Positions 1-12,058 of a stretch of DNA of 64,000 nt are shown here, one piece after another. Position 1 is the stretch's first letter. Each line of letters starts with the position of its first letter. The notes beneath the pieces were generated by a model. The model made no database searches and was not told where the DNA came from. It saw only the letters and a program-made list of their open reading frames with translations. The DNA is from Tetradesmus obliquus (Eukaryota > Chlorophyta > Chlorophyceae > Sphaeropleales > Scenedesmaceae), in assembly GCA_030272155.1 (NCBI GenBank), contig CP126191.1, positions 9,880,501 through 9,944,500 on the forward strand. The letters run 5' to 3'. The position numbers and the translations under genes are program-made.

Positions 1-1540
1 GCCTGCTGACAGGAAGTCGATGTCCTCACCAAAGCCAACCTGCAGCAAGGCAGGGCAGCAGTCAGCAAGCAAGCATACACAGCAGCGCATGTGTACGCGC
101 TAACATGACTGGACATACCATGTGCCACAGCCCGCCTGCGAGCAGGGCAGCAATGCACAAGGAGACACAACAGCACATGTCTGACGGCAACATGCGTAGA
201 CGCAACACATAAATGACGCTGTAAAAAGCATAGATGTGCTGTGATGTTTGAGGAGCGCCGATCCAGCAATCCCAGCAACAGCCAGCGACTCGGCAGCAAC
301 TAACATGTGATAGGAAAGCATGCAGAATAATCCATTGTGAAGTGCTCAGCCTTGTGGCGCTTGCCTTGCAGATAACCTCAAGCGTGGTCAGCACTGTCAA
401 GTGATGCAGCTGCACCACCTCCCGCGACTCAGCCGCAGCCTCCAGCCTCTCCACCAGGTGCTCAGTGCAGCTGATAAACCCCGGCAGCGCGGTTTTGAGG
501 AAGCTGCTGCTGAACCCTGGGTTGAAGGCGTCGCGCTGTGCCTTCCAAGTGTGGCCTTCAGACATGACCATGGATTGGCTGCCCAGCACGGGCAGCAGAT
601 CCTTATAGCGGGGAGACTTGTGGTACTGCAGCACTTCATACACCTGTGGAAGGGGCAAAAAGAGAAAGGCATCATGAGCATCATGACCATGGATTGGCTG
701 CCCAGCAAGGGCAGCAGGTCCTTAAAGCGGGGAGACTTGTGGTACCGCATCACTTCATACACCTGTGAAAGGGGCAAAAAAAGAAAGGCAACATGAGCGT
801 CATGGCCATGGATTGGCTGCCCAGTACGGGCAGCAGGTCCTTGTAGCGGGGAGACTTGTGGTACTGCAGCACCTCGTACACCTGCAGAGGAAGCAATACA
901 GTGTATGGCAACATGAAATGTGGCGAGTTTGAGAAGTATGGCCGCAAGACTGCTGATTGGCAGTAGCTGCTTGGACCAGCTCAGCAGCGTGCGGCACGCC
1001 AGCAGGTGCTGTAGCACATCTGCTTCCCATTACACACCCCGTGCTGCTGCTGATACTGAGCCAAGACTAGGTGACACATGTCGTCCTCTGCTGCTGCTGA
1101 CGCTAAGCCAAGCGAGGGCACATTCCCAGTGATACACAGTCAACTGTGTGTCAAGTGCGCTTGCCCCATGTGCCCCGCAAAGCCCTGAAGCTCATTAGCA
1201 GCGTTCCGACACCCCTGCAGCTCCGCCTGCATGTCCCAACGTGCACCAGCATACCGCCCCTGTCCTGTCAACACCAAAAAGGCTTTAGTAGCAAAAAGGC
1301 GATAGATGCCATCGCTGCTGCTGCTGTCCCCCGCTGCCTCACCTCTCGAATCGCCTCGGGGTCTGCCACCACCATCACTGGCGGGCTGCCCGGCACTTGA
1401 AATTCAAAGAAAGGGCCGTGCTGCTGCCGCCACTGCAGCAGCAACCGCTCCAGGTCACCCTGTGTGGCCAGGTAGGCGGTCATGCTGGCGCTGTGCATGA
1501 GCCCTGGCAGCTCAGGGGGCCGCGGCGGCTTGCAGGACAC
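1..1540 (-). CDS. Cytochrome P450, N-terminal part (3' end outside window)
   Basis: Minus-strand exons at about 1343-1528, 365-643 and 1-39 (continuing off the window). They read as the front of a P450: a proline-rich PPELPG segment, then substrate-recognition and B-helix sequence ending ADPEAIRE, then VYEVLQYHKSPRYKDLL, the C-helix motif HTWKAQRDAFNPGF (the usual W(K/R)xxR heme-propionate contact), and finally VGFGEDIDFL. The exon 1/2 junction is phase 0. The intron 40-364 appears to use a GC donor (AAG|GCAAGC), because only that join gives the family-like ICK-VGFGED. The heme-binding Cys and ExxR lie outside the window, so family and substrate cannot be named. The true start may lie further upstream (1541-1830), since no good ATG opens the first exon. 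It is divergent from the CIA2B gene. Confidence 0.8.
680..885 (-). repeat. Two extra tandem copies of P450 exon 5' end with acceptor
   Basis: The first part of P450 exon 365-643 (CAG acceptor plus about 75 bp encoding VYEVLQYHKSPRYKDLLPVLGSQSM) is repeated at about 686-766 and 806-883, upstream of the real exon in transcription order. Each copy keeps the acceptor and an open frame. One copy has changes (VMRYHKSPRFKDLLPLLG). Spacing is about 120 bp. After the Met the copies diverge into intron-like sequence, so they look like acceptor-spanning tandem duplications, not complete alternative exons. Confidence 0.8.
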
Positions 1541-2354
1541 ATATGGCAGGCAGCAGCAGATGTGGTTTGGATGTGGACACAGGTGTGAAGAACATATAGT
1601 AGTGTCACCATGGTGTGGGGTGCGGCCGCGCAGTGACGCAGTGGATTGGCGGTGTCAGCAGGGATGCCATTGCGTAAAGCGTGGGTTGGGCTGTCCTTGC
1701 AGCAGGCCTGGCAGGCTGACAGGATAGACACTGCTGAATGGCAGGCAATGAGATGCTGGAGCATGCAGGTGCTGCAGTGATTGTAGTGCCTATGATTGTG
1801 TAAAACTAGACTGATACGATGTTGCAAGCTATTACAGAAGCCGCAGCAAAGGAGTGTGGTCTTGGCTAACCTGCTTGCCCTTGGGCCTGCTGGGCTGAGG
1901 TGGACTGGTGCTGCCCGATGCTGCTCCAGCTACTGCATGCACCCTCAGAATGCCCCTGACAGTGCTTCTGTGACTCCTCGGCGCTGCATGGCTGCCCATG
2001 CAGCAGCCCTGTCGGCCATATGCCAGCTGCATGGCTCTGGCTATGCACTTGCTGCTGCTGTTGCTCCGCCTCCTGCTCCTGGTGACTATACAGTAACAAC
2101 CAACGTAATCAATTACAACAATTATTCGGGCTGCTGCAACACTGAACCGAGAGCAGGTTCAAGACATTTGATCGTGTGTCATCCAGGCATCGGAAGCCCT
2201 GGTGATCTAGCTGGGGTGCCCTCAACGGCTTGCATTGCCGGAAAACTTCACTTTTGTTCTTGCTGGCTACCTTAATACGCTTTGCCGAACGTTCGTGTGC
2301 TTGCAAAAACCCTTCTCACTGCCTGAAGTCACCAGCTGCAGCACGCCCAGCACG
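1541..2354. other. Divergent intergenic region, P450 / CIA2B
   Basis: Sequence between the first recognisable P450 exon (-) and the CIA2B start codon (+). It should contain both promoters and 5' UTRs, and possibly an upstream P450 exon. I see no TATA-like element or conserved ORF that I can defend. Confidence 0.4.
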
Positions 2355-3742
<1,388 letters not shown>

Positions 3743-3911
3743 TTGAATGCGGCCAGCGGCATATGCATGTTCGTTGGTGATATATTACGTGGATTGGGCC
3801 GTTGCTGTGTCTTGGCCGTGCACGCCATGCGCAATGCTCCACTGCGCCATACATCATGGCTCTGCCGCCGTCAACCGGGCTGGCTGCGCTGGCCCTGGCT
3901 GGCTGCAGTGC

Positions 3912-3973
3912 CGGCGGCTGAGTGGTGCAGCAGGCGGCTGAGTGGTGCAGCCGGCGGCTGAGTGGTGCAGCCG
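3912..3973 (+). repeat. 20-bp tandem repeat, 3 copies
   Basis: A 20-bp unit (ggcggctgagtggtgcagcc and close variants) is repeated three times, 170 bp past the CIA2B stop codon, presumably in the 3' UTR or flank. No coding role is apparent. Confidence 0.85.
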
Positions 3974-4129
3974 GCGCCCACATCCATCAACACAGTCAGC
4001 AGTGTGCGAATCCAGGGGCGATGGGTTCAGGAAGCCAGCTCACCCACTCGCAGGACACAGCCCGTGTCGGGTGCAGCGCTGGTTGCTGCGGCACGCACTG
4101 CGCGCAGCAGCTTTTGTTGAATGGCAAGG

Positions 4130-4206
4130 CGCGCGCGGTTGCGTCAGGTGCAGCACTGCTGGACATGGTCAAGCGCTGCGGGGCAGGGGATCCCGCCAGT
4201 GGATGA
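4130..4206 (+). pseudogene. Decayed extra copy of CIA2B last-exon end
   Basis: Positions 4130-4206 repeat the end of the CIA2B last exon (real copy 3680-3742). The translation GAALLDMVKRCGAGDPASG-stop matches [22 protein letters not shown]. The copy lacks the upstream part of the exon and its acceptor, and contains substitutions. It lies about 460 bp downstream of the real stop, so it is a non-functional duplicate or 3' UTR sequence. Confidence 0.7.
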
Positions 4207-5832
4207 TGAGGCGGCGTGTGGCACATGACTATTTGCTCGTATGGTGTGCGGTGAGCAGGTCATGGACAGTCTAGCATGAGAAAAGCAAAGCTGCGCACCT
4301 TCAAGCATTGCTTGGCCAGGAGACCCCCCGCCCAAGGTCCCCCGGCGCTCTGACTGGGCTGTCCACGCAAGCACGTCTGTCCAGCATCATGGCAACATAG
4401 CGTCATTTGTGCTGTGAGCAGGCCTGCCGTGGGGATGCATATGTGGCTGCACCAGTTCTGTGTGCAGGCTGTCCTTCGGCGAAGTTCGTGTGGTGTTGAG
4501 CTCCTGATGCGAGCTCCTCTGTTTTGTTTGTGTGTGCATGCACGCACTAGCTAGCACACATGGCGGCAGTTTGTCCCACCGCTGCATGTCCTGCATGTGG
4601 CTCTGCCACTGAGACTTTGCTTTATCCTAATCTGGAAGTGTTCTGCCACCTCTGCTAAACATGGAGTTTGCAGAGTTTTTTAGCAAGCAAATGGATTAAG
4701 CTCACGTTTTGCTATGAAAGATGCTGTGTTTGCAGAGCTGAGACGTCTGCCGCCTTGCGCTGAAAAGCTGCGCAGTGTACTACTGGTACTACTGGTACTA
4801 CTGACCATGACTGACTGTCTTATGACATGGTGCTACGTTTTGTGAAAAGGCTGCTGTTTTGTTCCTGGCGATATTTGGGGTGGAGCTGGAGTTTGCAGGC
4901 TGGCTGCTAGGTTGTTTGCTGACTACCTTGTTCTTGCTTGAGATCATATGTGGCAGCTACCAGCAGCCTCAGCCTAAGGCAGCCGGGCTGCAGTGCTCAG
5001 CGCTCCGAGCGCAATGAGGTTGTCTTACTTTGCCACTTCAGTGGGACACTCTGGAGCTTCCAGCCTTTCAGTGGTCTCATTTGGACGTGCCCTTAGTGGG
5101 CAAACTGCAACCTCATCACAGTGTCACTACTGCTCTGCAGTGAAGGTGAGGTACGGTTGTGCTGCACCAGCGGTGTCACAGCTGGTCAGTCTCGTGTTCC
5201 CCGCCAGATAATGGCAATATATTCAAGAAACGTACACTGAAATAGCTGTTACCCAACTTCACGGCTCACACAGAGATTTCGCACACGCCGGGCTCTGCCA
5301 CGCCAGCAGCATCGGCCCAAAACGGTTACATGCTGAACACGCACAACGTTTGTATAGGCTACGTCACTGCCACTGGCTCCTTGCCTTGGTATAATTGAAC
5401 ATTGTTTATCTGCATATGTCGCTCATCGCTGGCTCGGTCACCTGCTACCGAGGAAAAGGCCCTCAACGCAACTCTACCAGCCTTACGTGAGTCCAAAGCT
5501 TCCCTTTTCAAATCCATAGTGAAATGTGACACAGTTACAGTCGCGCTGACATGCCGTGCATCGAATATACACCGATAGCTTTCGGAAGGGCCTCGTTATC
5601 AGCGCAGCAGCCCTCTTGATGTCGCTCCTGGCATTTCAAACATACCAAACGCTCAAGATCAAGTGGTCACGGGAACATGAAGCTCCATCCATTTGGCATG
5701 TCACCTGCTGCACTTTCGTACGAATTCATGGCATGCTAACTCCGGCTGCACATGTGTCGCGACGCTGGCTTGCTGCTGCAACAGCAGAACACGTGGATTC
5801 AACACAAATTGCACCGTGCAGCTAGTGTCAAG
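4207..5832. other. Intergenic, CIA2B to NirK; no firm gene
   Basis: No conserved gene seen. There is a triple TACTACTGG at about 4779-4806 and a somewhat AT-richer stretch at 4600-5500. A short frame around 5580-5700 reads as a hydrophobic helix followed by basic residues (VISAAALLMSLLAFQTYQTL, then KIKWSRE). It looks like a small membrane protein exon but has no convincing start or partner exon. It could equally be NirK leader sequence. Confidence 0.35.
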
Positions 5833-7095
5833 ATGAACGCCATGAGCCAGCTGCCCTCAGGAGCTGCAGTACTTCTGGTTGGGCTGCTCGCAGCTGCAGC
5901 TGCCAGCACTGTGGTGTATGCTGAGGTATTTGTGCCAATTGGTGAGTTCCGTGACAGACGTGAGACTTGTAGCATTGCCTGCAATTGCGCACGGTGCATC
6001 ATTAACAGAACTTAATGCTTGTGTCGGACACAGATCTGTGTCACGCACTGCCCTGCCAACATCAGCAGTCACAACGGTTGCGTGTGGCGTGTACCTGCTG
6101 CTGACAGCAGCATCACCTAATTTGATCAGTTAGCTGGAGGTGTTCTCATGACAGTGGGTGATGCCAGTGGTCACTGCAGACAGTTGGTTGCGTGCATGCA
6201 ACCAGCACATGTGTGCTGTTACCCGCGCCTGTTACATATGTGCTGGCCCCGGCGCCTGTTTACAAATGTGCTGTTACCCGCACTTGTTGTGTTTGTGCAG
6301 GAGGGACCAGCAGCAACAGTGGCAGGCTGCATTGGCGGCACCTTCGAGCTGCACAAGGTGCATGGGTGGGATGGCATGCTTCAACGCAAGCAGCAGCAGT
6401 GCAATGCCTGAAGGAGCAACATGCCAATAAATTTTACACCAACCCCGGAAGTATTATAAGGTCTGCCGCCGTTGGATGCAATGACGGCAGCAGCCAGCAC
6501 TGCTGCTGGTGATGTTGCAGGCAAGGCGTGTGACGTGCTAGCAGGCAGCGTGGGTCACATGACAACAACAAAGGGAAGCCAGGCTGAAACACTGGCTGCT
6601 GCTGCTGGTGCTGCTGCTGCTGCTGCTGCTGGTGGTGGTGGTGGTGATACAGGTCATGCAGCAGAGGCGAAGCTTGCTGATGCAGCCAGGGGATTGGCTG
6701 CAAAAGCATTCTCCATCCGGTGAGCAGAAAGCCATCACATTTATTTGAAAAGGCGTATGCGTGCGATCGCTTGCACTTGCTGTTACTGTTTTCTTCTGAT
6801 AGCTTGTGTGCAAACCAGTCGAGTACCATTCAAGACGTGTGCAGCTCAGTCACTGCTGGCTGCAGCCCAGCACCTCCAACACAGCGCATGTTAATTGGGA
6901 TATCCAGCAGTGCACAATGAAGTTGGTTGTTCCATGCTCCGTGAAGTTGTTTTTCACTCTCACCATGCATCTTGAAGCCACTTCGCCATCTATTGGACAG
7001 CACCAGACAACCTGCAGGGTTCGCGTCACTGCGCGCTGCAACTAGTGCAAGGACAATTCGGCTGCTGCTGCCAACGCCATTGCCGCTGCCGCCGC

Positions 7096-7126
<31 letters not shown>

Positions 7127-10100
7127 ATTGCTGCTGCTGCTGCTGCTCGGCCTGCGCAGGCCAGCTGCAGCTGCCAAGTTGCCAGCGTCTGCTGCAGTGC
7201 CGTCATCAGGCCTGCCTGGGGCACAGATGGCTGCCAGCCCTCCTGCTGCTGCACTGCGCTACAACCCAGCAGGTGAACCCTGCAGCCTAGACGCCTGAGT
7301 CCCAGGCCCCTGCTGTGCCACCGCCCTGCGCGCACAACCAACCCGTACATGCGTGTCCCATGCTGTTTACTAAACAACGATTTTAAACATTGTTACGGGG
7401 CCTGTGGTCCAGCAACCCTAGCACTGCGGCAATGGATGCACGTCTGCCTCGTGTTCTTGCCGCTCCTGCCACTCTGTTACCCGCCGCCACTCTACACTTC
7501 GCTTCACAGGGCTGCCAGTTGTGCCCGCCCTTAAGGCCAGGGCCCCTGCTGTGCCACGGGCCGCTGCACGAGACCACCCCGTGCAAGCAGTGCTGCAGAT
7601 TGAGACCAGCACTGCCACCATGCCTGTCAGCCCGCTGCACAAGTGAGCAGCATGCATATGCTTTGTCACTGACTGATTTATTGATTGTCTAGAAGTGCTG
7701 GAGCTTGAGGCCACCGGTACGATACTGCTGCCGTGCCTATGACCCCGCTGCACAAAGGGTCCAAGTTTATGAACATGTTGTCTCACTGATGGATTGTCAA
7801 GGAGTGCTGGAGCTTCAAGCCACCATCGCCACAAAAGAGACAGGATAGTTACATGTGGGTCTTGGCACCATCAGGGCCACAACAGGTTGAAAACATGGTC
7901 TGAGACCAGAAAAGGAGAGTGAGCACCGTATAACACAATGCACGCCAAATCTTTCATGTAACATGATTCATGTTATGTTTAAAGACGTCTTACTGCGGTG
8001 CGCAGCGGCACCCCACCTCACCACAATGCCTGTGAGTCCGCTGCTCAAGTGAGCTTATGTTCATACTATGAGCCTGTAGGACCCTCAAGGGTAGTACTCA
8101 AGGTGCATGTGTCGTATTGTACTGTAATACCTCTTCCACTGCTCCTTCTGCTGCAACTGCTTCTTTGCAGGTACACTTGGTGGACCTTTGACGGCACTGT
8201 GCCGGGCCCTGTGGTGCGCCGCAGGCTGGGGGACACCCTGGAGGTGCGCCACACCAACAGGTGAGTGAACACGAGTTAGTGCTTGTGTGTTATAGAGATT
8301 ATTTTTCCGGTTATTCTGAGCTGGGCAGTGCAGCTGAATTGTATTTACGGCATCAGGAGCTGGAAGCTGGTACCTGGCAGCTGTGTTGTGCTGCTGTGGG
8401 CTTTAGCAATTGTTTGGCAGCGCCGCAGGCTGGGGGACACCCTGGAGGTGCGCCACACCAACAGGTGAATTAACACGAGGTGTTTGTGTGTTGTAGAGAT
8501 TGGTCAGTGAAGCTGATAGATACATACGGCATAAGGAGCCGGTGGCTTGTAGCTTACAGCTGTGTTGCTGATCTGGACTTAAGAGGCTGTCTAGCACGTG
8601 GTGCAGGATAAACACATAATGCCGGGTGTCCGCCATGCCATCATGGATAATCAACTTATCCTTGCCACATTCCAACACATTTCCAAATATGGCCAACACG
8701 GCTGCTGCTGCACCTGCTGCTGCTGCTGCTGTCCTGTAGGGATGCCACTGGGCTGGGCCACAACATTGACTTCCATGCAGTGACTGGGCCAGCAGCCACA
8801 TATGCAGAGCCAGGGGAGACTAAGGTGGGGTGCTACTGCTGTTGCTGCTGCTGCTGCCGCAGCCACTGCGCTGCTTCCAGCCTGTTTAGAACACATTTTG
8901 CTACTGTTAAACATGCCGCAACCCCGTGCGGCCCATCGACTGTTTGGAGGAGGTGTTGAGGCCCAGCGCGCACAAGTGCTGCTGTCTGGCTGCTCTCGCT
9001 GCTTGCTGCTCTTTGTGCTTTTTGGGGTGCAGCCCAGCCCCTGTCTAGATGCTCGATCATGGGCTCACGCTGCTGTTGCTGCTGCTACTGCCTTTGCTTG
9101 CCGCTGTTGCTGCTGCCACTGCCTGTTAATACTCCAGACTGTCTTGTTCAAGAAGCTTGACCCAGGGCTCTCATCCACACATGCGCTGCTTCGTTGATGC
9201 TGTCTTTCTGTTTCGCTCGTTTCACTTGAGACTTCTGTCAAATTCCAACCCTGCTGCCGCCGCTGCTGCTGCTGCTGAGCCTGCTGCTGCTGAGCCTGCT
9301 GCTGCTAAGGCTGCTGCCTCTGCTGTTGCAGCTGCCCCGTTGTCTCTGCACTGCAGATACCTGACTCGGGCTTACGAATTACAAATATTGGTACTGCTGC
9401 TGCTGCTGCTGCTGCTGCCGCTGCTGCTGCTTACAGACCGCTTTTTTCAAATTGGTCAACCCCGGGCTGTTCATCTACCACTGCGCAGCACCGCATCTGC
9501 CAGCTCACGTGGCCAATGGCATGTATGGGTTGATTCTAGTGGAGCCAGAAACAGGCCTGCCACCTGTTGACAAAGAGTTTAGCGTGATTCAGTGTGAGGT
9601 CTATGCCAAGGAGGGCACGGTGAGCTGTGCGCAAGTTGCTTGCGGATATGTCTCGCTCGGTGATACACCTGCAGCTGCTAGCAACATGGCTTTCGGCTGC
9701 TGTTGCTGCTGCATTTTGTTGCTGTTTGGCTGCGGCCGGATTGATTCTGAACTCAGCCCAAAATCGATGCGTTGCATGCAGCTAGAACGCTCTACTGACA
9801 GATGCTTTGAGTATGTCTCTGACAGCGGGACTGCTGAGATCATCTGCTTTTGCTGCCTTGGCTGCTAACTGCCACTGCTGCTGCTGCTGCTGCTCTGCCT
9901 GCTGTGTCTGCTGTGCAATACATGTCATACCATCACGATTTTCTGGTCTGCTGAATTCCAGCTGTCGACTAATTCAACCAGTAATGCTGGCTCCCATGCC
10001 GTGGGTGACTGCTATACTGGTGACTGTTGCTGCAACCATTTTTTTGCTGCAACAATTGTGTCCGTGCTGCATTTCTGCATGCACCCAGCAGGTGCCCGGC

Positions 10101-10834
10101 CAGCTGGAGCACGCCTACTCTGATGGAATGGATGAAAACTTCTCACCCATGTATGTGGTGTACAACGGAGCAGTGGGTGCACTCACCGAAAAGCCGTTGA
10201 TTGTGGACCAGGTGGGTTGACGACCTATCCTTAAAGCCTAAACCTGAAAAACCCTTATATCTCAGATCTTAAGCCCTGACACTAATGCAGTACTGCAGGT
10301 ACAGAGGGGCCCTGGTAGTGCAGCTGCTGCTGGTGGACCCAGCTTGCCGTTTGTGCGCTGTTGCGCAGATGGAGCGGCCTGAACAGTTTGGCGGCGCCCG
10401 CTGTTGCTACTAATAGCCAAATAGTTACTAGTATGGCGCAAACCCTGCGTCTTCTCAATGCCATGCAGATTTGGAGCGGTCGGCAGCACGTGGTGTGCCT
10501 AGCAGGCTGTGTGTTACATATGATCTGTGTTTCTGAAAGCATGCGTGATATGCATCACAGCTGCGGTGAGGTTGTCTTAATCCATTGCTACTTCAACATA
10601 TGCGCAGGACGACCGCGTGCGTATCTACTATGGCAATGCAGGTCCCAACAAGATTGCCACCTTCCATATCATTGGGATGGTCTTTGACAAGGTACGCGTG
10701 CTAAACACATGCCAAACACAAACATTTGAACCACCTGCCAGTAGTGGTAGAGACGCTGCCAGTGCAGCAGCAACAGCATGGATTGCAACAAATCAGGAAG
10801 AACTGCATGAAGCTTGTCTGCAACTTGTAGCTGA

Positions 10835-10869
<35 letters not shown>

Positions 10870-11982
10870 AGGTGTTCAGGGATGGTGACCTCATCTCGCC
10901 ACCAGGCCGCAGCATTCAGACAGTTGTGGTGCCGCCAGGTGCGTAAGCGTGCCCCAGCACACCACAGCAAGCGGCCAGCACACCACAGCAAGCGGCCAGC
11001 ACACCACAGCAAGCGGCCAGCACACCACAGCAAGCGGCCAGCACACCACAGCAAGCGGCCAGCACACCACAGCAAGCGGCCAGCACACCACAGCAAGCGG
11101 CCAGCACACCACAGCAAGCGGCCAGCACACCACAGCATGCAGCCAGCACACCACAGCAAGCGGCCAGCACACCACAGCATGCAGCCAGCACACCACAGCA
11201 TGCGGCCAGCACACCACAGCATGCCGCCAGCACACCACAGCATGCGGCCAGCACACCACAGCATGCAGCCAGCACACCACAGCATGCGGCCAGCACACCA
11301 CAGCAGGGAGTGGGTCACCGCTCAACAACCTGCAGCTGCAGCAGCCAAGAATCAAATATGCAACCAAAGTCAAAGAGATTGAAAGGTGCAAGAAACAGGC
11401 AATCAGTCATGGACTCGATGGCCATTGTCCATATCATATCATTCAAGTGATGACAGCCTTGGAATATCTACGCTGTCGCTGCACCATGCTGCTGCGGTTC
11501 AGGTGGTGCTGTGGTCGTGGAGTTCACTGCACTGGTGCCTGGCGACTACAAAATGCTGGACCATGCCATTTTCAGGGTGGACAAGGGCTGTGTGGGCATC
11601 CTCAAGGTGCGCTGCATTGCAATGCTATGCTATGCTGCGCAGCTAAGCAATTGCTTGCTGACACGCAACAGATCAACACCATGTGCTCCTCAAGTGCGGT
11701 GACAGCCTGTGGTTTGATGCTGAACACCAGGGGGGGTGGGAGGGTAAGTTAGCTACTAGTACAGGACACCATTGTAAGATACTGAAAGGGGATCACTGGG
11801 ACTGTAAATACCAAACCTTGGCCATGATGATGTGTCAAATCAGCAAGTGTTTGTCATCATGATTGCATGCCGCTGGTGCTGCCATGCAGGTGCGCCCCAA
11901 GGGGACTGACATGTACAGCAGGCTGGACCTGTTTGACTTCATTGACTGGTGGTTGACTTTGACTGTTGGACCATGTGGTTGA
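5833..11982 (+). CDS. NIRK: Copper-containing nitrite reductase (NirK, AniA-like)
   Basis: Proposed exons: 5833-5925, 6301-6357, 7599-7642, 8171-8260, 8740-8824, 9437-9619, 10092-10211, 10608-10691, 10872-10938, 11503-11606, 11890-11982. All phases agree, giving about 339 residues. The enzyme reduces nitrite to nitric oxide. Ligands visible: GHNIDFHAV (type-1 His, catalytic Asp, type-2 His), YHCAAPHLPAHVANGMYG (type-2 His, type-1 Cys, His and Met), TFHIIG (catalytic His) and LDHAIF (type-2 His). WTFDGTVPGP and LILVEPETGLPPVDKEF are typical of the AniA branch. The N-terminus (LLVGLLAAAAAS) is a hydrophobic signal or transit segment. The first two exons are the least certain, and another Ala-rich exon may lie at 6461-6720 (ending in a GTGAGC donor). 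The last exon exists in two versions (see 12005-12058). Confidence 0.88.
7697..8045 (+). repeat. Degenerate extra copies of NirK exon 7599-7642
   Basis: The short exon encoding IETSTATMPVSPLHK is echoed at about 7700-7760 (…ccgtgcctatgaccccgctgcacaa…) and 8010-8052 (…ccaccacaatgcctgtgagtccgctgctcaa|gtgagc). The second copy keeps a GTGAGC donor. Both lie in the intron before exon 8171-8260 and have lost a clean acceptor. Confidence 0.6.
8418..8466 (+). repeat. Extra copy of NirK exon 3' end with donor
   Basis: The last 45 bp of exon 8171-8260 (RRLGDTLEVRHTNR) are repeated exactly at 8420-8465, followed by a new GTGAAT donor. About 200 bp separate the two copies. Confidence 0.85.
9140..9195 (+). 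repeat. Decayed copy of NirK exon FKLVNPGLFIYH start
   Basis: TTCAAGAAGCTTGACCCAGGGCTC at 9148-9171 echoes the beginning of exon 9437-9619 (FKLVNPGL). It lies about 290 bp upstream of the real exon and is degenerate after the PGL codons. Confidence 0.55.
10952..11306 (+). repeat. 21-bp minisatellite in NirK intron
   Basis: About 17 copies of a 21-bp unit (gcggccagcacaccacagca plus a) start 13 bp after the donor GTGCGTAAG at 10939. Early copies carry caagcgg; later ones drift to catgcagc or catgcggc. The unit length is a multiple of three and lacks stops in several frames, which creates spurious 126-267 codon frames on both strands. Confidence 0.9.
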
Positions 11983-12004
11983 CTGTTTGACCTGTTGACC
12001 GCAG

Positions 12005-12058
12005 GTGCGCCCAAAGGGCACTGACAGCAGGCTGGACCTGTTTGACCCAGTGGAGTGA
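12005..12058 (+). repeat. Alternative terminal exon copy of NirK
   Basis: CAG|GTGCGCCCAAAGGG at 12002-12018 repeats the last NirK exon (11890-11982), including its acceptor. The copy encodes VRPKGTDSRLDLFDPVE-stop, while the upstream copy encodes VRPKGTDMYSRLDLFDFIDWW and continues to a TGA at 11980. Both accept the same phase-0 join from exon 11503-11606, so either could be the real C-terminus. Confidence 0.7.

Noticed and set aside
10882-11752. Frames of HHSKRPA-type heptad repeats
   Set aside because: Translations of the 21-bp intronic minisatellite of NirK.
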